Below are positions 44,380 to 53,871 of a DNA stretch of 64,000 bases, one piece after another. The notes under the pieces were generated by a model. It saw only the letters and a program-made list of their open reading frames with translations. It was not told the DNA's origin and searched no databases. The position numbers and the translations under genes are program-made. The stretch covers positions 310,001-374,000 of the forward strand of contig JAEUVX010000009.1 in assembly GCA_016786615.1 (NCBI GenBank), written 5' to 3'. Source of the stretch: Flavipsychrobacter sp. GTDB lineage: Bacteria > Bacteroidota > Bacteroidia > Chitinophagales > Chitinophagaceae. Numbering within the stretch: position 1 is the first letter of the stretch; every line of letters begins with the position of its first letter.

Positions 44380-45249
44380 ATGAAATCGAAAAATAATGAC
44401 GAACAGGATTTACAGTGGAGCATGGTTATAAAGCCACAAACGCGTCTGTTCGATATTAGTTTTACTGAGCTTTGGTATTATAAAGATTTGGTTTTTCTCC
44501 TTGTAAGACGTGATTTTGTTTCGTTCTACAAACAGACAGTTTTCGGACCACTCTGGTTTTTTATTCAGCCATTGTTCACAACTATGATATTTGTTTTTGT
44601 CTTTGGAAACCTTGCAAAAATTAGTACAGACGGATTGCCTCAACCACTTTTTTATATGGTAGGAGTAGTTGCGTGGAACTATTTTGCAGAATGTCTTACT
44701 AAGACGTCGACAGTCTTCAGGGATAATGCTAATGTATTTGGAAAGGTATATTTTCCACGGCTTATTATGCCTCTTAGCATTGTAATGAGTAATCTTGTTC
44801 GTTTTGGTGTCCAATTTATTCTGTTGATACTACTGATGACATACTATTGTATAGCAGAAGATTTCCAAATTAATGTGTCGATATATCTATTGTTATTTCC
44901 ACTAATGATTATCTTGATGGCAGCATTAGGATTGGGTAGCGGTATGATCATATCGGCAATGACTACAAAATATAGGGATTTAAGTTTCCTTGTTTCGTTT
45001 GGTGTGCAATTATTGATGTACGCAACACCAATAATTTATCCGTTAAGTGCTGCACCAGAGAAATACAGGAATATAATATTACTAAACCCTATGTCTCCGA
45101 TTATTGAGGGGATGCGGTTAGCATTATTAGGTAATGGGAACCTTTCTGCAGGGACATTGATGTATTCAATAGTGATAGTAATTGTTGTTCTTTTCACAGG
45201 TATAGTTGTGTTTAATAAGGTAGAAAAGACTTTCGTTGATACGGTATAA
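44380..45249 (+). CDS. ABC-2 glycan exporter permease (Wzm-like)
   Basis: A 289-residue membrane protein from ATG 44380; an earlier in-frame ATG at 44350 would overlap fcl. Six membrane helices. Family blocks: FTELWYYKDLVFLLVRRDFVSFYKQTVFGPLWFFIQP at the N-terminus and NPMSPIIEGMRLALLG near the end. It pairs with the adjacent ATPase to export an undecaprenyl-linked glycan. Distinct from the permease at 6.2 kb. Confidence 0.92.
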   Translation: MKSKNNDEQDLQWSMVIKPQTRLFDISFTELWYYKDLVFLLVRRDFVSFYKQTVFGPLWFFIQPLFTTMIFVFVFGNLAKISTDGLPQPLFYMVGVVAWNYFAECLTKTSTVFRDNANVFGKVYFPRLIMPLSIVMSNLVRFGVQFILLILLMTYYCIAEDFQINVSIYLLLFPLMIILMAALGLGSGMIISAMTTKYRDLSFLVSFGVQLLMYATPIIYPLSAAPEKYRNIILLNPMSPIIEGMRLALLGNGNLSAGTLMYSIVIVIVVLFTGIVVFNKVEKTFVDTV

Positions 45250-45268
45250 AATACACTCTTAAAATAAC

Positions 45269-46558
45269 ATGTCTATAGCTATAAAAGTTGAAAATTTAAG
45301 TAAAATATATCACTTGGGAGAAATTGGTACTGGTACCTTATCACGTGATATAGAGAGGTGGTGGGCATTACTACGTGGCAAGGAAGACCCATATCTAAAA
45401 ATCGGTGAGACAAATGAGCGTACAACCAAGAGCGAAAGTAATATTGTTTACAGCCTTAAAGATCTCAACTTTGAAATAAAGCAAGGGGATGCTGTAGGTA
45501 TTATAGGTCGTAATGGTGCTGGGAAAAGTACATTGCTTAAGATACTGTCTCGGGTTACTTCACCGAGTGTAGGGAAAATAAGTGCAAAAGGACGTGTCGC
45601 AAGCTTGCTAGAGGTAGGTACTGGCTTTCATCCAGAACTTACTGGTCTTGAAAATATATATCTCAATGGTGCAATACTTGGAATGCAAAAAAAAGAAATC
45701 GCGCGGAAACTCGAGGAGATTATTGACTTCAGTGGCATTGAACGTTATGTAGATACACCAGTGAAAAGATACAGTAGTGGTATGTATGTTCGTCTTGCAT
45801 TTGCAGTTGCTGCACATCTGGAAAGTGAGATCTTGATAGTAGATGAAGTATTAGCAGTAGGCGATCTAGAGTTTCAAAATAAGTGTCTTGGTAAGATGGG
45901 GGAAGTTAGTAAGGGTGAAGGCCGAACTGTATTATTTGTAAGCCACAATATGGGGGCAATAAAAAAATTATGTAATCAATCTATTGTATTACAGAATGGC
46001 GAATTATACTATCAGGGTAATGTACAAGAAGGGGTAAAGAGTTATTTGCAATCAACTTTGCAAATACAAGAAAATTATGATGCATCTAATATTATGTATA
46101 ATTCAGAATTCGATGCAGCAATAACGTGGTGCGAAGCCTCTATAATACAAAATGGTACTATCACGACAGAAGTACATAGTGATGAGTCTTTTGATGTGTG
46201 TATATCATATGAGGTAAAGGAGAACATAGTTGGGTTTAGACTATTCATCGGATTAGAGAATAATGAAGAATTGTGTCTGTTCAAAAGTTTCTTTGATGAG
46301 AAAAAACATTGGGGAACTGAGGTGGCAAAAGGAAAGTATGAAAGTGTTGTATCTATTCCTGCACATCTTTTAATGGAAGGGCGTTATTGTATAAAAGTGT
46401 ACGCGACTATACACGGTTTGCGAAATATAAACCCGACAGGAGGTATACAGTTATTCTTTGATGTTTTCCAAACAGGATATATTAATAGGCTTACATACAG
46501 CGAAGATTTTAAAGGAATGTTTACTTTGCCACTTGAATGGAATTCCATTAAATTATAA
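45269..46558 (+). CDS. ABC glycan exporter ATPase with C-terminal glycan-recognition domain (Wzt-like)
   Basis: A 429-residue protein. Residues 1-~250 form the ATPase: Walker A GRNGAGKST at 80-88, signature YSSGMYVRLA, Walker B ILIVDEVLAVGD, and FVSHNMGAIKKLC. Residues ~265-429 form a separate beta-rich domain as in Wzt of O8/O9a-type systems, which reads the modified non-reducing end of the finished chain before export. The terminal cap is likely added by one of the nearby methyltransferases (inference). It explains why no Wzy/Wzx is present. Confidence 0.92.
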   Translation: MSIAIKVENLSKIYHLGEIGTGTLSRDIERWWALLRGKEDPYLKIGETNERTTKSESNIVYSLKDLNFEIKQGDAVGIIGRNGAGKSTLLKILSRVTSPSVGKISAKGRVASLLEVGTGFHPELTGLENIYLNGAILGMQKKEIARKLEEIIDFSGIERYVDTPVKRYSSGMYVRLAFAVAAHLESEILIVDEVLAVGDLEFQNKCLGKMGEVSKGEGRTVLFVSHNMGAIKKLCNQSIVLQNGELYYQGNVQEGVKSYLQSTLQIQENYDASNIMYNSEFDAAITWCEASIIQNGTITTEVHSDESFDVCISYEVKENIVGFRLFIGLENNEELCLFKSFFDEKKHWGTEVAKGKYESVVSIPAHLLMEGRYCIKVYATIHGLRNINPTGGIQLFFDVFQTGYINRLTYSEDFKGMFTLPLEWNSIKL

Positions 46559-46577
46559 ATAAACAATTAGCTTGCGA

Positions 46578-47213
46578 ATGATTAAAGGTATAAAAATTGC
46601 AGTATGGCACCCGATATTCAGGATTGTAACGAATGTCAGAAAGTGGTATGAAAATACATATATAATACCAACGTATTCTGAAAAAAGGAGTATAATACTT
46701 AAGTATAAAGAAAAGTATAATTGTATTACACTTGTTGAGACAGGAACATTTATGGGTGATACCGTTGAATGTATGAAGTCTAATTTCAGAAAAATTATTT
46801 CTATAGAATTGTCGGTTGAGCTTGCAGAAAAGGCAAAACAGCGTTTTAAGAATGATGCACATGTTTTCATTTTGCAAGGGGATAGTGGAGACGTATTAGA
46901 GCAACTGGATGAAATACAGGAACAACCAATTTTGTATTGGTTAGATGGTCATTATTCTGGTTCTTTTTTTATCGGAGATAAATTGACTAATACTGCATTG
47001 GGAAGTTTTCATACACCCATTAAGAAAGAACTTCAATCGATATTAAAGAACGGCTTAAAAAAAAATGTTATATTGATAGATGATGCTCGTCTTTTTATTG
47101 GTAAAGATGCTTATCCTACATACTTAGAATTAGTAAAATACTTGACAGATTTAGGTGTCTTACCTACGCAGGTGTCAAAACAAAGAGATATCATTAGGAT
47201 TGTTGCTGAATAA
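46578..47213 (+). CDS. SAM-dependent methyltransferase-like protein
   Basis: A 211-residue protein from ATG 46578. The centre has a Rossmann methyltransferase pattern: ITLVETGTFMGDTVECM (motif-I-like), KIISIELSVELAEKAKQRF, FILQGDSGDVLEQL and ILYWLDGHYSGSF. Motif I is VETGTF rather than the usual xDxGxG, so SAM binding is probable but not certain. The gene sits right after the Wzt-like ATPase, a common place for genes that cap the glycan chain end. More AT-rich than the rest of the locus. Confidence 0.68.
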   Translation: MIKGIKIAVWHPIFRIVTNVRKWYENTYIIPTYSEKRSIILKYKEKYNCITLVETGTFMGDTVECMKSNFRKIISIELSVELAEKAKQRFKNDAHVFILQGDSGDVLEQLDEIQEQPILYWLDGHYSGSFFIGDKLTNTALGSFHTPIKKELQSILKNGLKKNVILIDDARLFIGKDAYPTYLELVKYLTDLGVLPTQVSKQRDIIRIVAE

Positions 47214-47256
47214 ACGCAAGATAAAGTTCTAAAACATTAACAATCTTGTCAATAAT

Positions 47257-47958
47257 ATGAAAATCAAAAATTTATCAAGCCGTATTCGTTGGTATTCATT
47301 TCAGAAATTTGGGATTCCGAAATTTATCGGAGAAAGAATATCTAAAAGATACATAAGTAAATTTTTACCCAAAAAACCAATAATAATTGATTGCGGTTCT
47401 CATGATGGTGGCGATTCAGTTGAGTGGGCAAATACATTAAATGGTGCAATAATTCATGCTTTTGAACCATCACCTAAGGTTTATGATAGATTAGTACAGA
47501 ATGCCAAACTATATGGTAACATTAAATGTTATAAACTAGCATTAAGTGATGTAAACGGTACAGCAAAATTTTATGTTAGTGATGGAACGTCAGATGGTTC
47601 CAGTTCATTGTTAGAACCGAATGAACATTTAGTAGATCATCCAGGTGTTTATTTTAATGAGGTAATAGATGTACGAACAATTACTCTTGATGATTGGGCG
47701 TTACAAAATAATATTCAACAAGTTGACATGCTGTGGCTTGATATGCAAGGGTTTGAAATGCAAATGTTGAAGTCTTCTAAGAAAATACTACAAAATGTAA
47801 AAGTAATCCACACTGAAGTCAGTGTTAAAGATACTTATAAAGGGGTAGCGTTATATCCAGAGTTACGAGATTGGTTGAAAAGTATAGGTTTTACGATTCA
47901 ATTAGAATGTATACCACAAGGTTTTGATATGGGCAATGTATTATTTGTAAGAAAATAA
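47257..47958 (+). CDS. FkbM-family methyltransferase
   Basis: A 233-residue protein. FkbM features: IIDCGSHDGGDSVEWANT (motif I), IHAFEPSPKVYDRLVQN, LALSDVNGTAKFYVSDG and TITLDDWALQNNIQQVDMLWLDMQGFEMQML, then VIHTEVS. FkbM enzymes O-methylate hydroxyls, often on sugars. Preceded by a 43-base gap. It could make the O-methyl cap recognised by the Wzt-like ATPase (inference). AT-rich, like its left neighbour. Confidence 0.88.
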   Translation: MKIKNLSSRIRWYSFQKFGIPKFIGERISKRYISKFLPKKPIIIDCGSHDGGDSVEWANTLNGAIIHAFEPSPKVYDRLVQNAKLYGNIKCYKLALSDVNGTAKFYVSDGTSDGSSSLLEPNEHLVDHPGVYFNEVIDVRTITLDDWALQNNIQQVDMLWLDMQGFEMQMLKSSKKILQNVKVIHTEVSVKDTYKGVALYPELRDWLKSIGFTIQLECIPQGFDMGNVLFVRK

Positions 47959-47963
47959 CCACT

Positions 47964-48893
47964 ATGACTCCAATCAAAATAAAGTTTGTAGATTTTTGGC
48001 CGGGATTTAATGAGAAAGATAACTTTTTCATAAATACGTTAAGTAGATATTACAAACTGGAGTTGTCTGATAGCCCGGATATATTGTTTTTCTCTTGTTA
48101 CGGGAAGAAGAATCTGCATTATAATTGTCATAAGATTATGTATTTGGCCGAAAATCAAAGGCCGGATTTCAGAATCACTGATTTTGCCATTTCATTTGAT
48201 TATCTGGATGACCCTAGGCATCTGAGGCTTCCGCTATATGTGATGTATTTTGATGAAAAATATACAGTGGAGCAGTTGCTTGAAAGAAAAACTGAAGAAA
48301 CCATAGATAGGATAATAAAAGAAAAAACAGGATTCTGTTGTTTTGTTGTTTCCAATCCGAAAGCATCTACCAGAATAGATTTCTTTCACCAGCTTTCAAA
48401 GTATAAAAAGGTAGATTCAGGAGGCTCTGTATTAAATAATATAGGTGGTAAAATCGGTAGTAAACTACAGTTTGTCAAACAGTATAAGTTTACAATTGCT
48501 TTCGAGAACTCTTCATATTCAGGGTATACTACAGAAAAAGTATTGGAGCCACTTCAGGAAAATAGCATACCTATTTATTGGGGTAATCCTGACATAGGGT
48601 TTGAAATGAATACAAAGAGCTTTGTGAATTATCATGACTATGGCTCCTTTGATAAATTGATAGAAAGGGTAGTAGAAATAGATAGTAATGAAGACTTGTA
48701 TAGGCAAATGCTCAGAGAGCCTTTGTTTCACAATCATCGTCCTAATGAATATTTTGATGAAAATAGATTAACTGTTTTTTTTGAAAAAATAGTACAATCA
48801 ACTCAGGATGTTCCGGTATCGAAAACATTTTCATTTAAGCTTATTAAGTCTCAGATGTTACTGAAGGGGTTAAGTAAAAAGTTTGTACCATAA
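47964..48893 (+). CDS. GT10-family alpha-fucosyltransferase
   Basis: A 309-residue protein of glycosyltransferase family 10 (alpha-1,3/1,4-fucosyltransferases using GDP-fucose). The diagnostic block FAFENSSYSGYTTEKVLEPL is present, with slight variation, as FTIAFENSSYSGYTTEK. IPIYWGNPDIG and the N-terminal FFSCYGKKN / YLAENQRPD segments also fit. GDP-fucose is made by gmd and fcl upstream. Two bases before the next gene. The product implies a branching fucose residue. Confidence 0.92.
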   Translation: MTPIKIKFVDFWPGFNEKDNFFINTLSRYYKLELSDSPDILFFSCYGKKNLHYNCHKIMYLAENQRPDFRITDFAISFDYLDDPRHLRLPLYVMYFDEKYTVEQLLERKTEETIDRIIKEKTGFCCFVVSNPKASTRIDFFHQLSKYKKVDSGGSVLNNIGGKIGSKLQFVKQYKFTIAFENSSYSGYTTEKVLEPLQENSIPIYWGNPDIGFEMNTKSFVNYHDYGSFDKLIERVVEIDSNEDLYRQMLREPLFHNHRPNEYFDENRLTVFFEKIVQSTQDVPVSKTFSFKLIKSQMLLKGLSKKFVP

Positions 48894-48895
48894 GA

Positions 48896-50026
48896 ATGAT
48901 AGCCTGTAAGAATTGCATATTGGATAGCAATGATGATCCTAATCTGACTATTGATGAGAATGGATATTGCAACCATTGTCATTGGTATCTGTCAGAAGCA
49001 ACCATTTTTCTGAAGCAAGGTAATGAGGCAGAAACTTTATTAGCAAATACGGTCGCTAAGATTAAGGAGTATGGTAAAAATAAAAACTATGATTGCCTTA
49101 TTGGGCTTAGCGGAGGAGTAGATAGTAGTTATGTCGCTTATAAAGCCAAACAGTTGGGATTAAGAGCATTGTGTGTACACTTTGATAATGGGTGGAACAG
49201 CGAATATGCTGTAATGAATATTCAGAATATAGTAAATAAGCTTGACTTCGATTTATATACTTATGTCATTAATTGGGAAGAGTTTAAAGACCTGCAAATA
49301 GCATACCTGAAGGCATCTGTTATAGATATTGAGGTGCTTACAGATCATGCTATTTATGGCACTATGTTTAAGATTGCGAAAGACAATGATATTAAATATG
49401 TACTTGGTGGGCACAATGTTGTGACGGAGGGTATACTCCCTTACCATTGGACATACAATAAGAAAGACTACATCAATATAAAGGCTATACATAAGGAGTA
49501 TGGTAGCTTGAAATTGAATACCTTCCCGTTTCTGGATAGAAAAATGAAGCGGTTTATTGAAAAGTCGGGGATTGAGTTTGTCAACTATCTGAATTGGATG
49601 CCTTATGTAAAGGATGAAATAAAACAGTTGTTGCAAAAAGAGTTAGGTTGGAAGGATTACGGTGGTAAACATTATGAAAGTATCTGGACCAGATTTTATC
49701 AAGGATATATATTGCCTGTAAAGTTTGGTGTAGATAAAAGGAAGGCTCATTTGTCAACATTGATATGTTCAGGGCAAATGACAAGAGAGCAGGCACTTGA
49801 GGAGATGAAGAATCCACCCTATGAAGAATCCCAATTGAAAATCGATAAAGAGTTTGTTTTAAAAAAGCTTGAACTTACAGAGGAGGCTTTTAATACTATA
49901 ATGCGTGAACCGATACGTAGTCATAGAGACTTCGAAACAGAAGGTTCTTTTTTTAATTACTACCCTGTGCTTAAGCCATTAAAACCACTTTGGAGTATGT
50001 ACAAGAAAATAAGTGGTAAGGCGTAA
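48896..50026 (+). CDS. N-acetyl sugar amidotransferase (WbpG/PseA-like), copy 1
   Basis: A 376-residue ATP-pyrophosphatase-type enzyme that forms an amidine on an acetamido sugar. An N-terminal zinc site has C4-x-x-C7 and C25-x-x-C28. PP-loop SGGVDS is at 72-77. VHFDNGWNSE, NWEEFKDLQIAYLKAS and the GGKHYESIWTRFYQGYILP block are family markers. It normally works with HisH-like (glutaminase) and HisF-like (ammonia channel) partners. A paralogue without the zinc cysteines lies at 55.9 kb beside the only HisF-like gene. Confidence 0.92.
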   Translation: MIACKNCILDSNDDPNLTIDENGYCNHCHWYLSEATIFLKQGNEAETLLANTVAKIKEYGKNKNYDCLIGLSGGVDSSYVAYKAKQLGLRALCVHFDNGWNSEYAVMNIQNIVNKLDFDLYTYVINWEEFKDLQIAYLKASVIDIEVLTDHAIYGTMFKIAKDNDIKYVLGGHNVVTEGILPYHWTYNKKDYINIKAIHKEYGSLKLNTFPFLDRKMKRFIEKSGIEFVNYLNWMPYVKDEIKQLLQKELGWKDYGGKHYESIWTRFYQGYILPVKFGVDKRKAHLSTLICSGQMTREQALEEMKNPPYEESQLKIDKEFVLKKLELTEEAFNTIMREPIRSHRDFETEGSFFNYYPVLKPLKPLWSMYKKISGKA

Positions 50027-50033
50027 ACAAGCA

Positions 50034-51059
50034 ATGAATAAAGTAGTTTCAATAATTACGCCAAGCTTCAATCGTGGGTATATTATTCATGAAACGGCTA
50101 AATCTATATTCAACCAAACATATCCGCATTGGGAATGGGTGATTGTTGATGATGGCAGTACAGATAATACCTGGGATATAATACAGAAATACGCTGCTGA
50201 GGATACTAGGGTTAAGATTCTGAAACGTAATCGTGAACCTAAGGGTGCTTGTGTTTGCAGAAATATTGCAATAGAAAACTGCACAGGAGAATACCTGATA
50301 TTTGTAGATACGGATGACCTGATGGCAGACTATTGTTTGCAGCAACGTGTAGATGCTATGAATGACAACCCGGATTGCGACTTCGTAATCTTTCCGATGT
50401 TGTTGTTTAAAAATCAACCGGATGATTTAAAGTTGCTGTGGAATGTAGATAGTGATGTGGATGACCTGAAGAGGATATTACAAGGCAATCCTGTGTGCCA
50501 GGGAACTGGCCCTTTGTGGAAGAAATCTTCATTCAAACACATTGGTATGTGGAAAGAAGACTTGATGTTGTGGCAGGATATTGAGTTGCATATCAGAAGT
50601 CTGTTATGGCCAATGAAGTATATAAAACGATTGGATTTACGCCCTGATGTTTTTTTACGGGTGTCTGACGATAGTTTGTCGAGAGTGGGCTTCTATTCAA
50701 AATCAAAGATGAATAGTAGAATTGCAGTTTACACATTTGCATGTTACAGAATTGCAGAACTTAACAAGTTGCCGGTTTACAAGGATGCACTTCAGGTTAT
50801 GGGGGCAGATATTGTTAGTAGTGTTATTAGAAGCAGGCATTTTGAACAATTGGATGATATTCTGAACTTGTGCGAGAAGTATAGCATATTTAATGACAGC
50901 GAAATAAAACTCTATAAAAGATATGCCGCTGCCACGAAAATGAGAATATACAAACTGCCATTTTTATACAACCCAATTAAAGAAAAAGCAGAACATATAG
51001 TTACTACACCTGAAAATACACTTGCAAAAATAAAATGGGAACACCCCATAGGGGTATAA
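50034..51059 (+). CDS. GT2-family glycosyltransferase
   Basis: A 341-residue GT-A protein from ATG 50034; the frame is open upstream but that would overlap the previous gene. VVSIITPSFNRGYIIHETAKS is the nucleotide-binding start, DDGSTDNT and FVDTDDLMA (DxD) follow, and a late MLWQDIELHIRS segment acts as the ED/xED region. A long C-terminal tail (~100 residues) is helical. Sugar unknown. Confidence 0.9.
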   Translation: MNKVVSIITPSFNRGYIIHETAKSIFNQTYPHWEWVIVDDGSTDNTWDIIQKYAAEDTRVKILKRNREPKGACVCRNIAIENCTGEYLIFVDTDDLMADYCLQQRVDAMNDNPDCDFVIFPMLLFKNQPDDLKLLWNVDSDVDDLKRILQGNPVCQGTGPLWKKSSFKHIGMWKEDLMLWQDIELHIRSLLWPMKYIKRLDLRPDVFLRVSDDSLSRVGFYSKSKMNSRIAVYTFACYRIAELNKLPVYKDALQVMGADIVSSVIRSRHFEQLDDILNLCEKYSIFNDSEIKLYKRYAAATKMRIYKLPFLYNPIKEKAEHIVTTPENTLAKIKWEHPIGV

Positions 51060-51068
51060 TATCATGAT

Positions 51069-52073
51069 ATGACAAAAGTATTAGTTACAGGAGCTGCTGG
51101 TTTTATAGGCTCACACGTTTGCGACCATTTAGTTAATAATGGTTATGAAGTTGTTGCATTAGACGATTTGTCTGGTGGCTTTGAAGACAACGTGAATCCC
51201 AAAGCTGAGTTTGTAAAAGGCTCTATAAACGATGTTGACCTGATTAACGGGTTGTTTGAAAAACACAGGTTTACTTATGTGTTTCACTTAGCAGCTTATG
51301 CGGCTGAAGGGCTGAGCCATTTTATACGTAGGTTCAATTATAACAATAACCTTATCGGAAGCATCAATCTGATAAATGCAGCAATCAATACGGGTACTGT
51401 TAAGTGTTTTGTGTTTACATCTTCTATTGCGGTGTATGGTAAAAATCAACTGCCGATGAAAGAAGATATGACACCACAACCTGAAGATCCGTATGGTATT
51501 TCTAAACTGGCTGTAGAGCAGGACTTAAAATCTGCGCATGAAATGTTCGGAATGGACTTCATTATATTCAGGCCGCACAATGTATATGGAGAACGTCAGA
51601 ATATCGGTGACCCGTATCGGAATGTTGTAGGTATATTCATGAACCAGATAATGCAAGGTAAGAAGCTAAGCATTTTTGGTGATGGTATGCAAACAAGGGC
51701 ATTCAGTCATATAGATGATGTAGCGCCTATCATAGCGAAAAGTGTGGAAATGCCTGAAGCGTATAATCATGTATTTAATATAGGTGCTGATACTCCGTAC
51801 ACAGTAAAGGAACTGGCCACTATAGTATGTGATGCATTTGATGTGCCTGAAAAGATTGATTTCCTTGAGGCAAGAAATGAAGTGGTACACGCATATTCAA
51901 ACCACGATAAAGTACACAGCTATTTCGGAAGCCTGATTCATAATATCACACTTAAAGAAGGTATTGAGCGAATGGTGGAAGATGCTAAAGCGAAAGGCCC
52001 GAGGCAAGGAGAGAAGTTTAAGAATATAGAAGTAGAAAAAAATATGCCTCCTTCTTGGAGGAAGTTGATGTAA
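51069..52073 (+). CDS. NAD-dependent nucleotide-sugar epimerase/dehydratase (GalE/WbpP-like)
   Basis: A 334-residue extended SDR. NAD motif GAAGFIGSH at 8-16, FVFTSSIAVYG, Y142-x-x-x-K146 (YGISK), and FRPHNVYGERQNIGDPYRNV. The general pattern fits UDP-glucose or UDP-N-acetylglucosamine 4-epimerases, but C-terminal differences make the exact substrate uncertain. It probably supplies one donor sugar to the locus. Confidence 0.85.
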   Translation: MTKVLVTGAAGFIGSHVCDHLVNNGYEVVALDDLSGGFEDNVNPKAEFVKGSINDVDLINGLFEKHRFTYVFHLAAYAAEGLSHFIRRFNYNNNLIGSINLINAAINTGTVKCFVFTSSIAVYGKNQLPMKEDMTPQPEDPYGISKLAVEQDLKSAHEMFGMDFIIFRPHNVYGERQNIGDPYRNVVGIFMNQIMQGKKLSIFGDGMQTRAFSHIDDVAPIIAKSVEMPEAYNHVFNIGADTPYTVKELATIVCDAFDVPEKIDFLEARNEVVHAYSNHDKVHSYFGSLIHNITLKEGIERMVEDAKAKGPRQGEKFKNIEVEKNMPPSWRKLM

Positions 52074-52092
52074 TTGCTGCCGCCTTTATACT

Positions 52093-53046
52093 ATGCATAA
52101 TATTTCTGTTGTAATACCGGTAAAAAATGAAGTGTCTAAAATCAAGGCATGTATTGACGGTATTCTGAATCAAACCATAAAAGTTAAAGAAATAATAGTA
52201 ATAGACTCAGGCTCTACTGATGGTACTATTGGTATTCTGAAGCAGTATCAAGCAGTAAAACTAATAGAGATACCCGGAGATGAGTTTAATCATGGAGAAA
52301 CCAGGAATTTGGGTGTAAGTCATGCAACCGGTGAGTACGTTTTGCTGACAGTTGGTGATGCAAGGCCCTATAATGAATACTGGATAGAAAACATGCTGAA
52401 GGGGTTTGTTGATGAAAGTGTAGCCGGTGTATGTGGCAAACAAGTTGTTCCGCACGATACAGATAAAAATCCTGCTGAGTGGTATAGGCCAATGTCAAAA
52501 GGTAGTATTGTTAAGTTCCGCTTTACTGATGATGTATTCGAAAAATTGCCTCCCGCCGAAAAAAAACATGTATGTAGTTGGGATGATGTAACGGCAATGT
52601 ATAAAAGAGATGTATTGTTGAAACTTCCATTCAGAAGAACATCTTATTCAGAGGATGCAATTTGGGCAAAAGATGCTTTACTGAATGGATATGCTATAGT
52701 GTACAATCCTGAAGCTATCGTATATCATTATCATTTGGAAAATGAGGATTTTACATTCAAACGTTCTCTGACCACATTTTATTTCAGGTATAAGCATTTT
52801 CAGTACATATATCCGCCGGTAAAAAGAAGTGTAATGGATATACTCCGTACAGCTAAAGTTATCTTTCAGTCAGAAGGCTTATCAATAGGTCAAAAGATTC
52901 ATTGGTTCAGGTACAATAGCGATATATTCAGTGCCATACAAAAAGCACATATAGTATTTACAGAAGCATTAGCCAAAGGAGAGGAAGAACTTGATGCGAT
53001 TCACAGTAAGTATTGTGGTAAACCGCCAATACCAAGTAAAAAATAG
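52093..53046 (+). CDS. GT2-family glycosyltransferase (rhamnosyltransferase-like)
   Basis: A 317-residue GT-A protein: ISVVIPVKNEVSKIKACI, VIDSGSTDGTI, GEFNHGETRNLGVSHATGEYV (FNHGxTRN is a marker of the rhamnosyltransferase-like group), LTVGDARP in the DxD region, and WDDVTAMYKRDVLLKLPF. The C-terminal 90 residues may touch the membrane or acceptor. Rhamnose genes are not in the window. Confidence 0.88.
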   Translation: MHNISVVIPVKNEVSKIKACIDGILNQTIKVKEIIVIDSGSTDGTIGILKQYQAVKLIEIPGDEFNHGETRNLGVSHATGEYVLLTVGDARPYNEYWIENMLKGFVDESVAGVCGKQVVPHDTDKNPAEWYRPMSKGSIVKFRFTDDVFEKLPPAEKKHVCSWDDVTAMYKRDVLLKLPFRRTSYSEDAIWAKDALLNGYAIVYNPEAIVYHYHLENEDFTFKRSLTTFYFRYKHFQYIYPPVKRSVMDILRTAKVIFQSEGLSIGQKIHWFRYNSDIFSAIQKAHIVFTEALAKGEEELDAIHSKYCGKPPIPSKK

Positions 53047-53048
53047 TA

Positions 53049-53843
53049 ATGCCTACGGTAAGTGTTTTAATGACAGCATATAACAGGGAAGACCTGATAG
53101 CGGAGGCTATTGAAAGTGTACTTTCTTCTGTGTATGAAGACTTTGAATTAATTATTGTTGATGACTGTTCTAAAGACAGAACGGTAGAGATAGCACAGCG
53201 ATATGCGGCTAAAGACAAAAGAATCAGTGTATATATAAACGAACAAAATCTCGGAGATTACAATAACAGAAATCGTGCTGCTTCTTATGCTACAGGCAAG
53301 TATATTAAGTATTCCGATTCTGATGACATTATGTATCCGCATTGTTTGCAGGTAATGGTTACCGCTATGGAAAAGTATCCTGAATCCGGGTTTGCATTAT
53401 GTGCAAAGGAAGATCATCATCATACATACCCGATGTTAGTATCGGGTAAAGAAGCCTATCGCGAGCATTTCGAGGGGTTTGGACATTTTGATCGTGCGCC
53501 TGGTTCTGCAATCATAAGAAAAGATGTGTTTGATAAAGTTGGTGGCTTCAGCGGAGAAAGGATGATAGGTGATTCGGATTTATGGTTTCGTATAGCAATG
53601 TACTATCCGTTAGTAAAAATCGTTACAGGTTTGTATTGGGCAAGGCTTCATGAATCACAGGAGTCTCAAACAGCATATGCGCAAAAGCAGTATGTCGCAT
53701 TGAGAAATATGATTATTGAAAGATACTTTGCACATAACGATTGCCCGTTATCGCAATCTGAAAAAAATAAATACAGGCAACAGGTAAAAAAACGTAACAG
53801 GCTTGTGCTTGTGAAGCAGTTTGCTATAAAGCTTGTCAGATAA
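53049..53843 (+). CDS. GT2-family glycosyltransferase
   Basis: A 264-residue, compact GT-A protein: TVSVLMTAYNREDLIAEAIES, VDDCSKDRTVEI, YSDSDDIMYP (DxD), and GERMIGDSDLWFRIAMYYP. Two bases after the previous transferase, so probably translationally coupled. Sugar and linkage unknown. Confidence 0.9.
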   Translation: MPTVSVLMTAYNREDLIAEAIESVLSSVYEDFELIIVDDCSKDRTVEIAQRYAAKDKRISVYINEQNLGDYNNRNRAASYATGKYIKYSDSDDIMYPHCLQVMVTAMEKYPESGFALCAKEDHHHTYPMLVSGKEAYREHFEGFGHFDRAPGSAIIRKDVFDKVGGFSGERMIGDSDLWFRIAMYYPLVKIVTGLYWARLHESQESQTAYAQKQYVALRNMIIERYFAHNDCPLSQSEKNKYRQQVKKRNRLVLVKQFAIKLVR

Positions 53844-53871
53844 ACATTTATAGAATATAACTTATTGAAGT

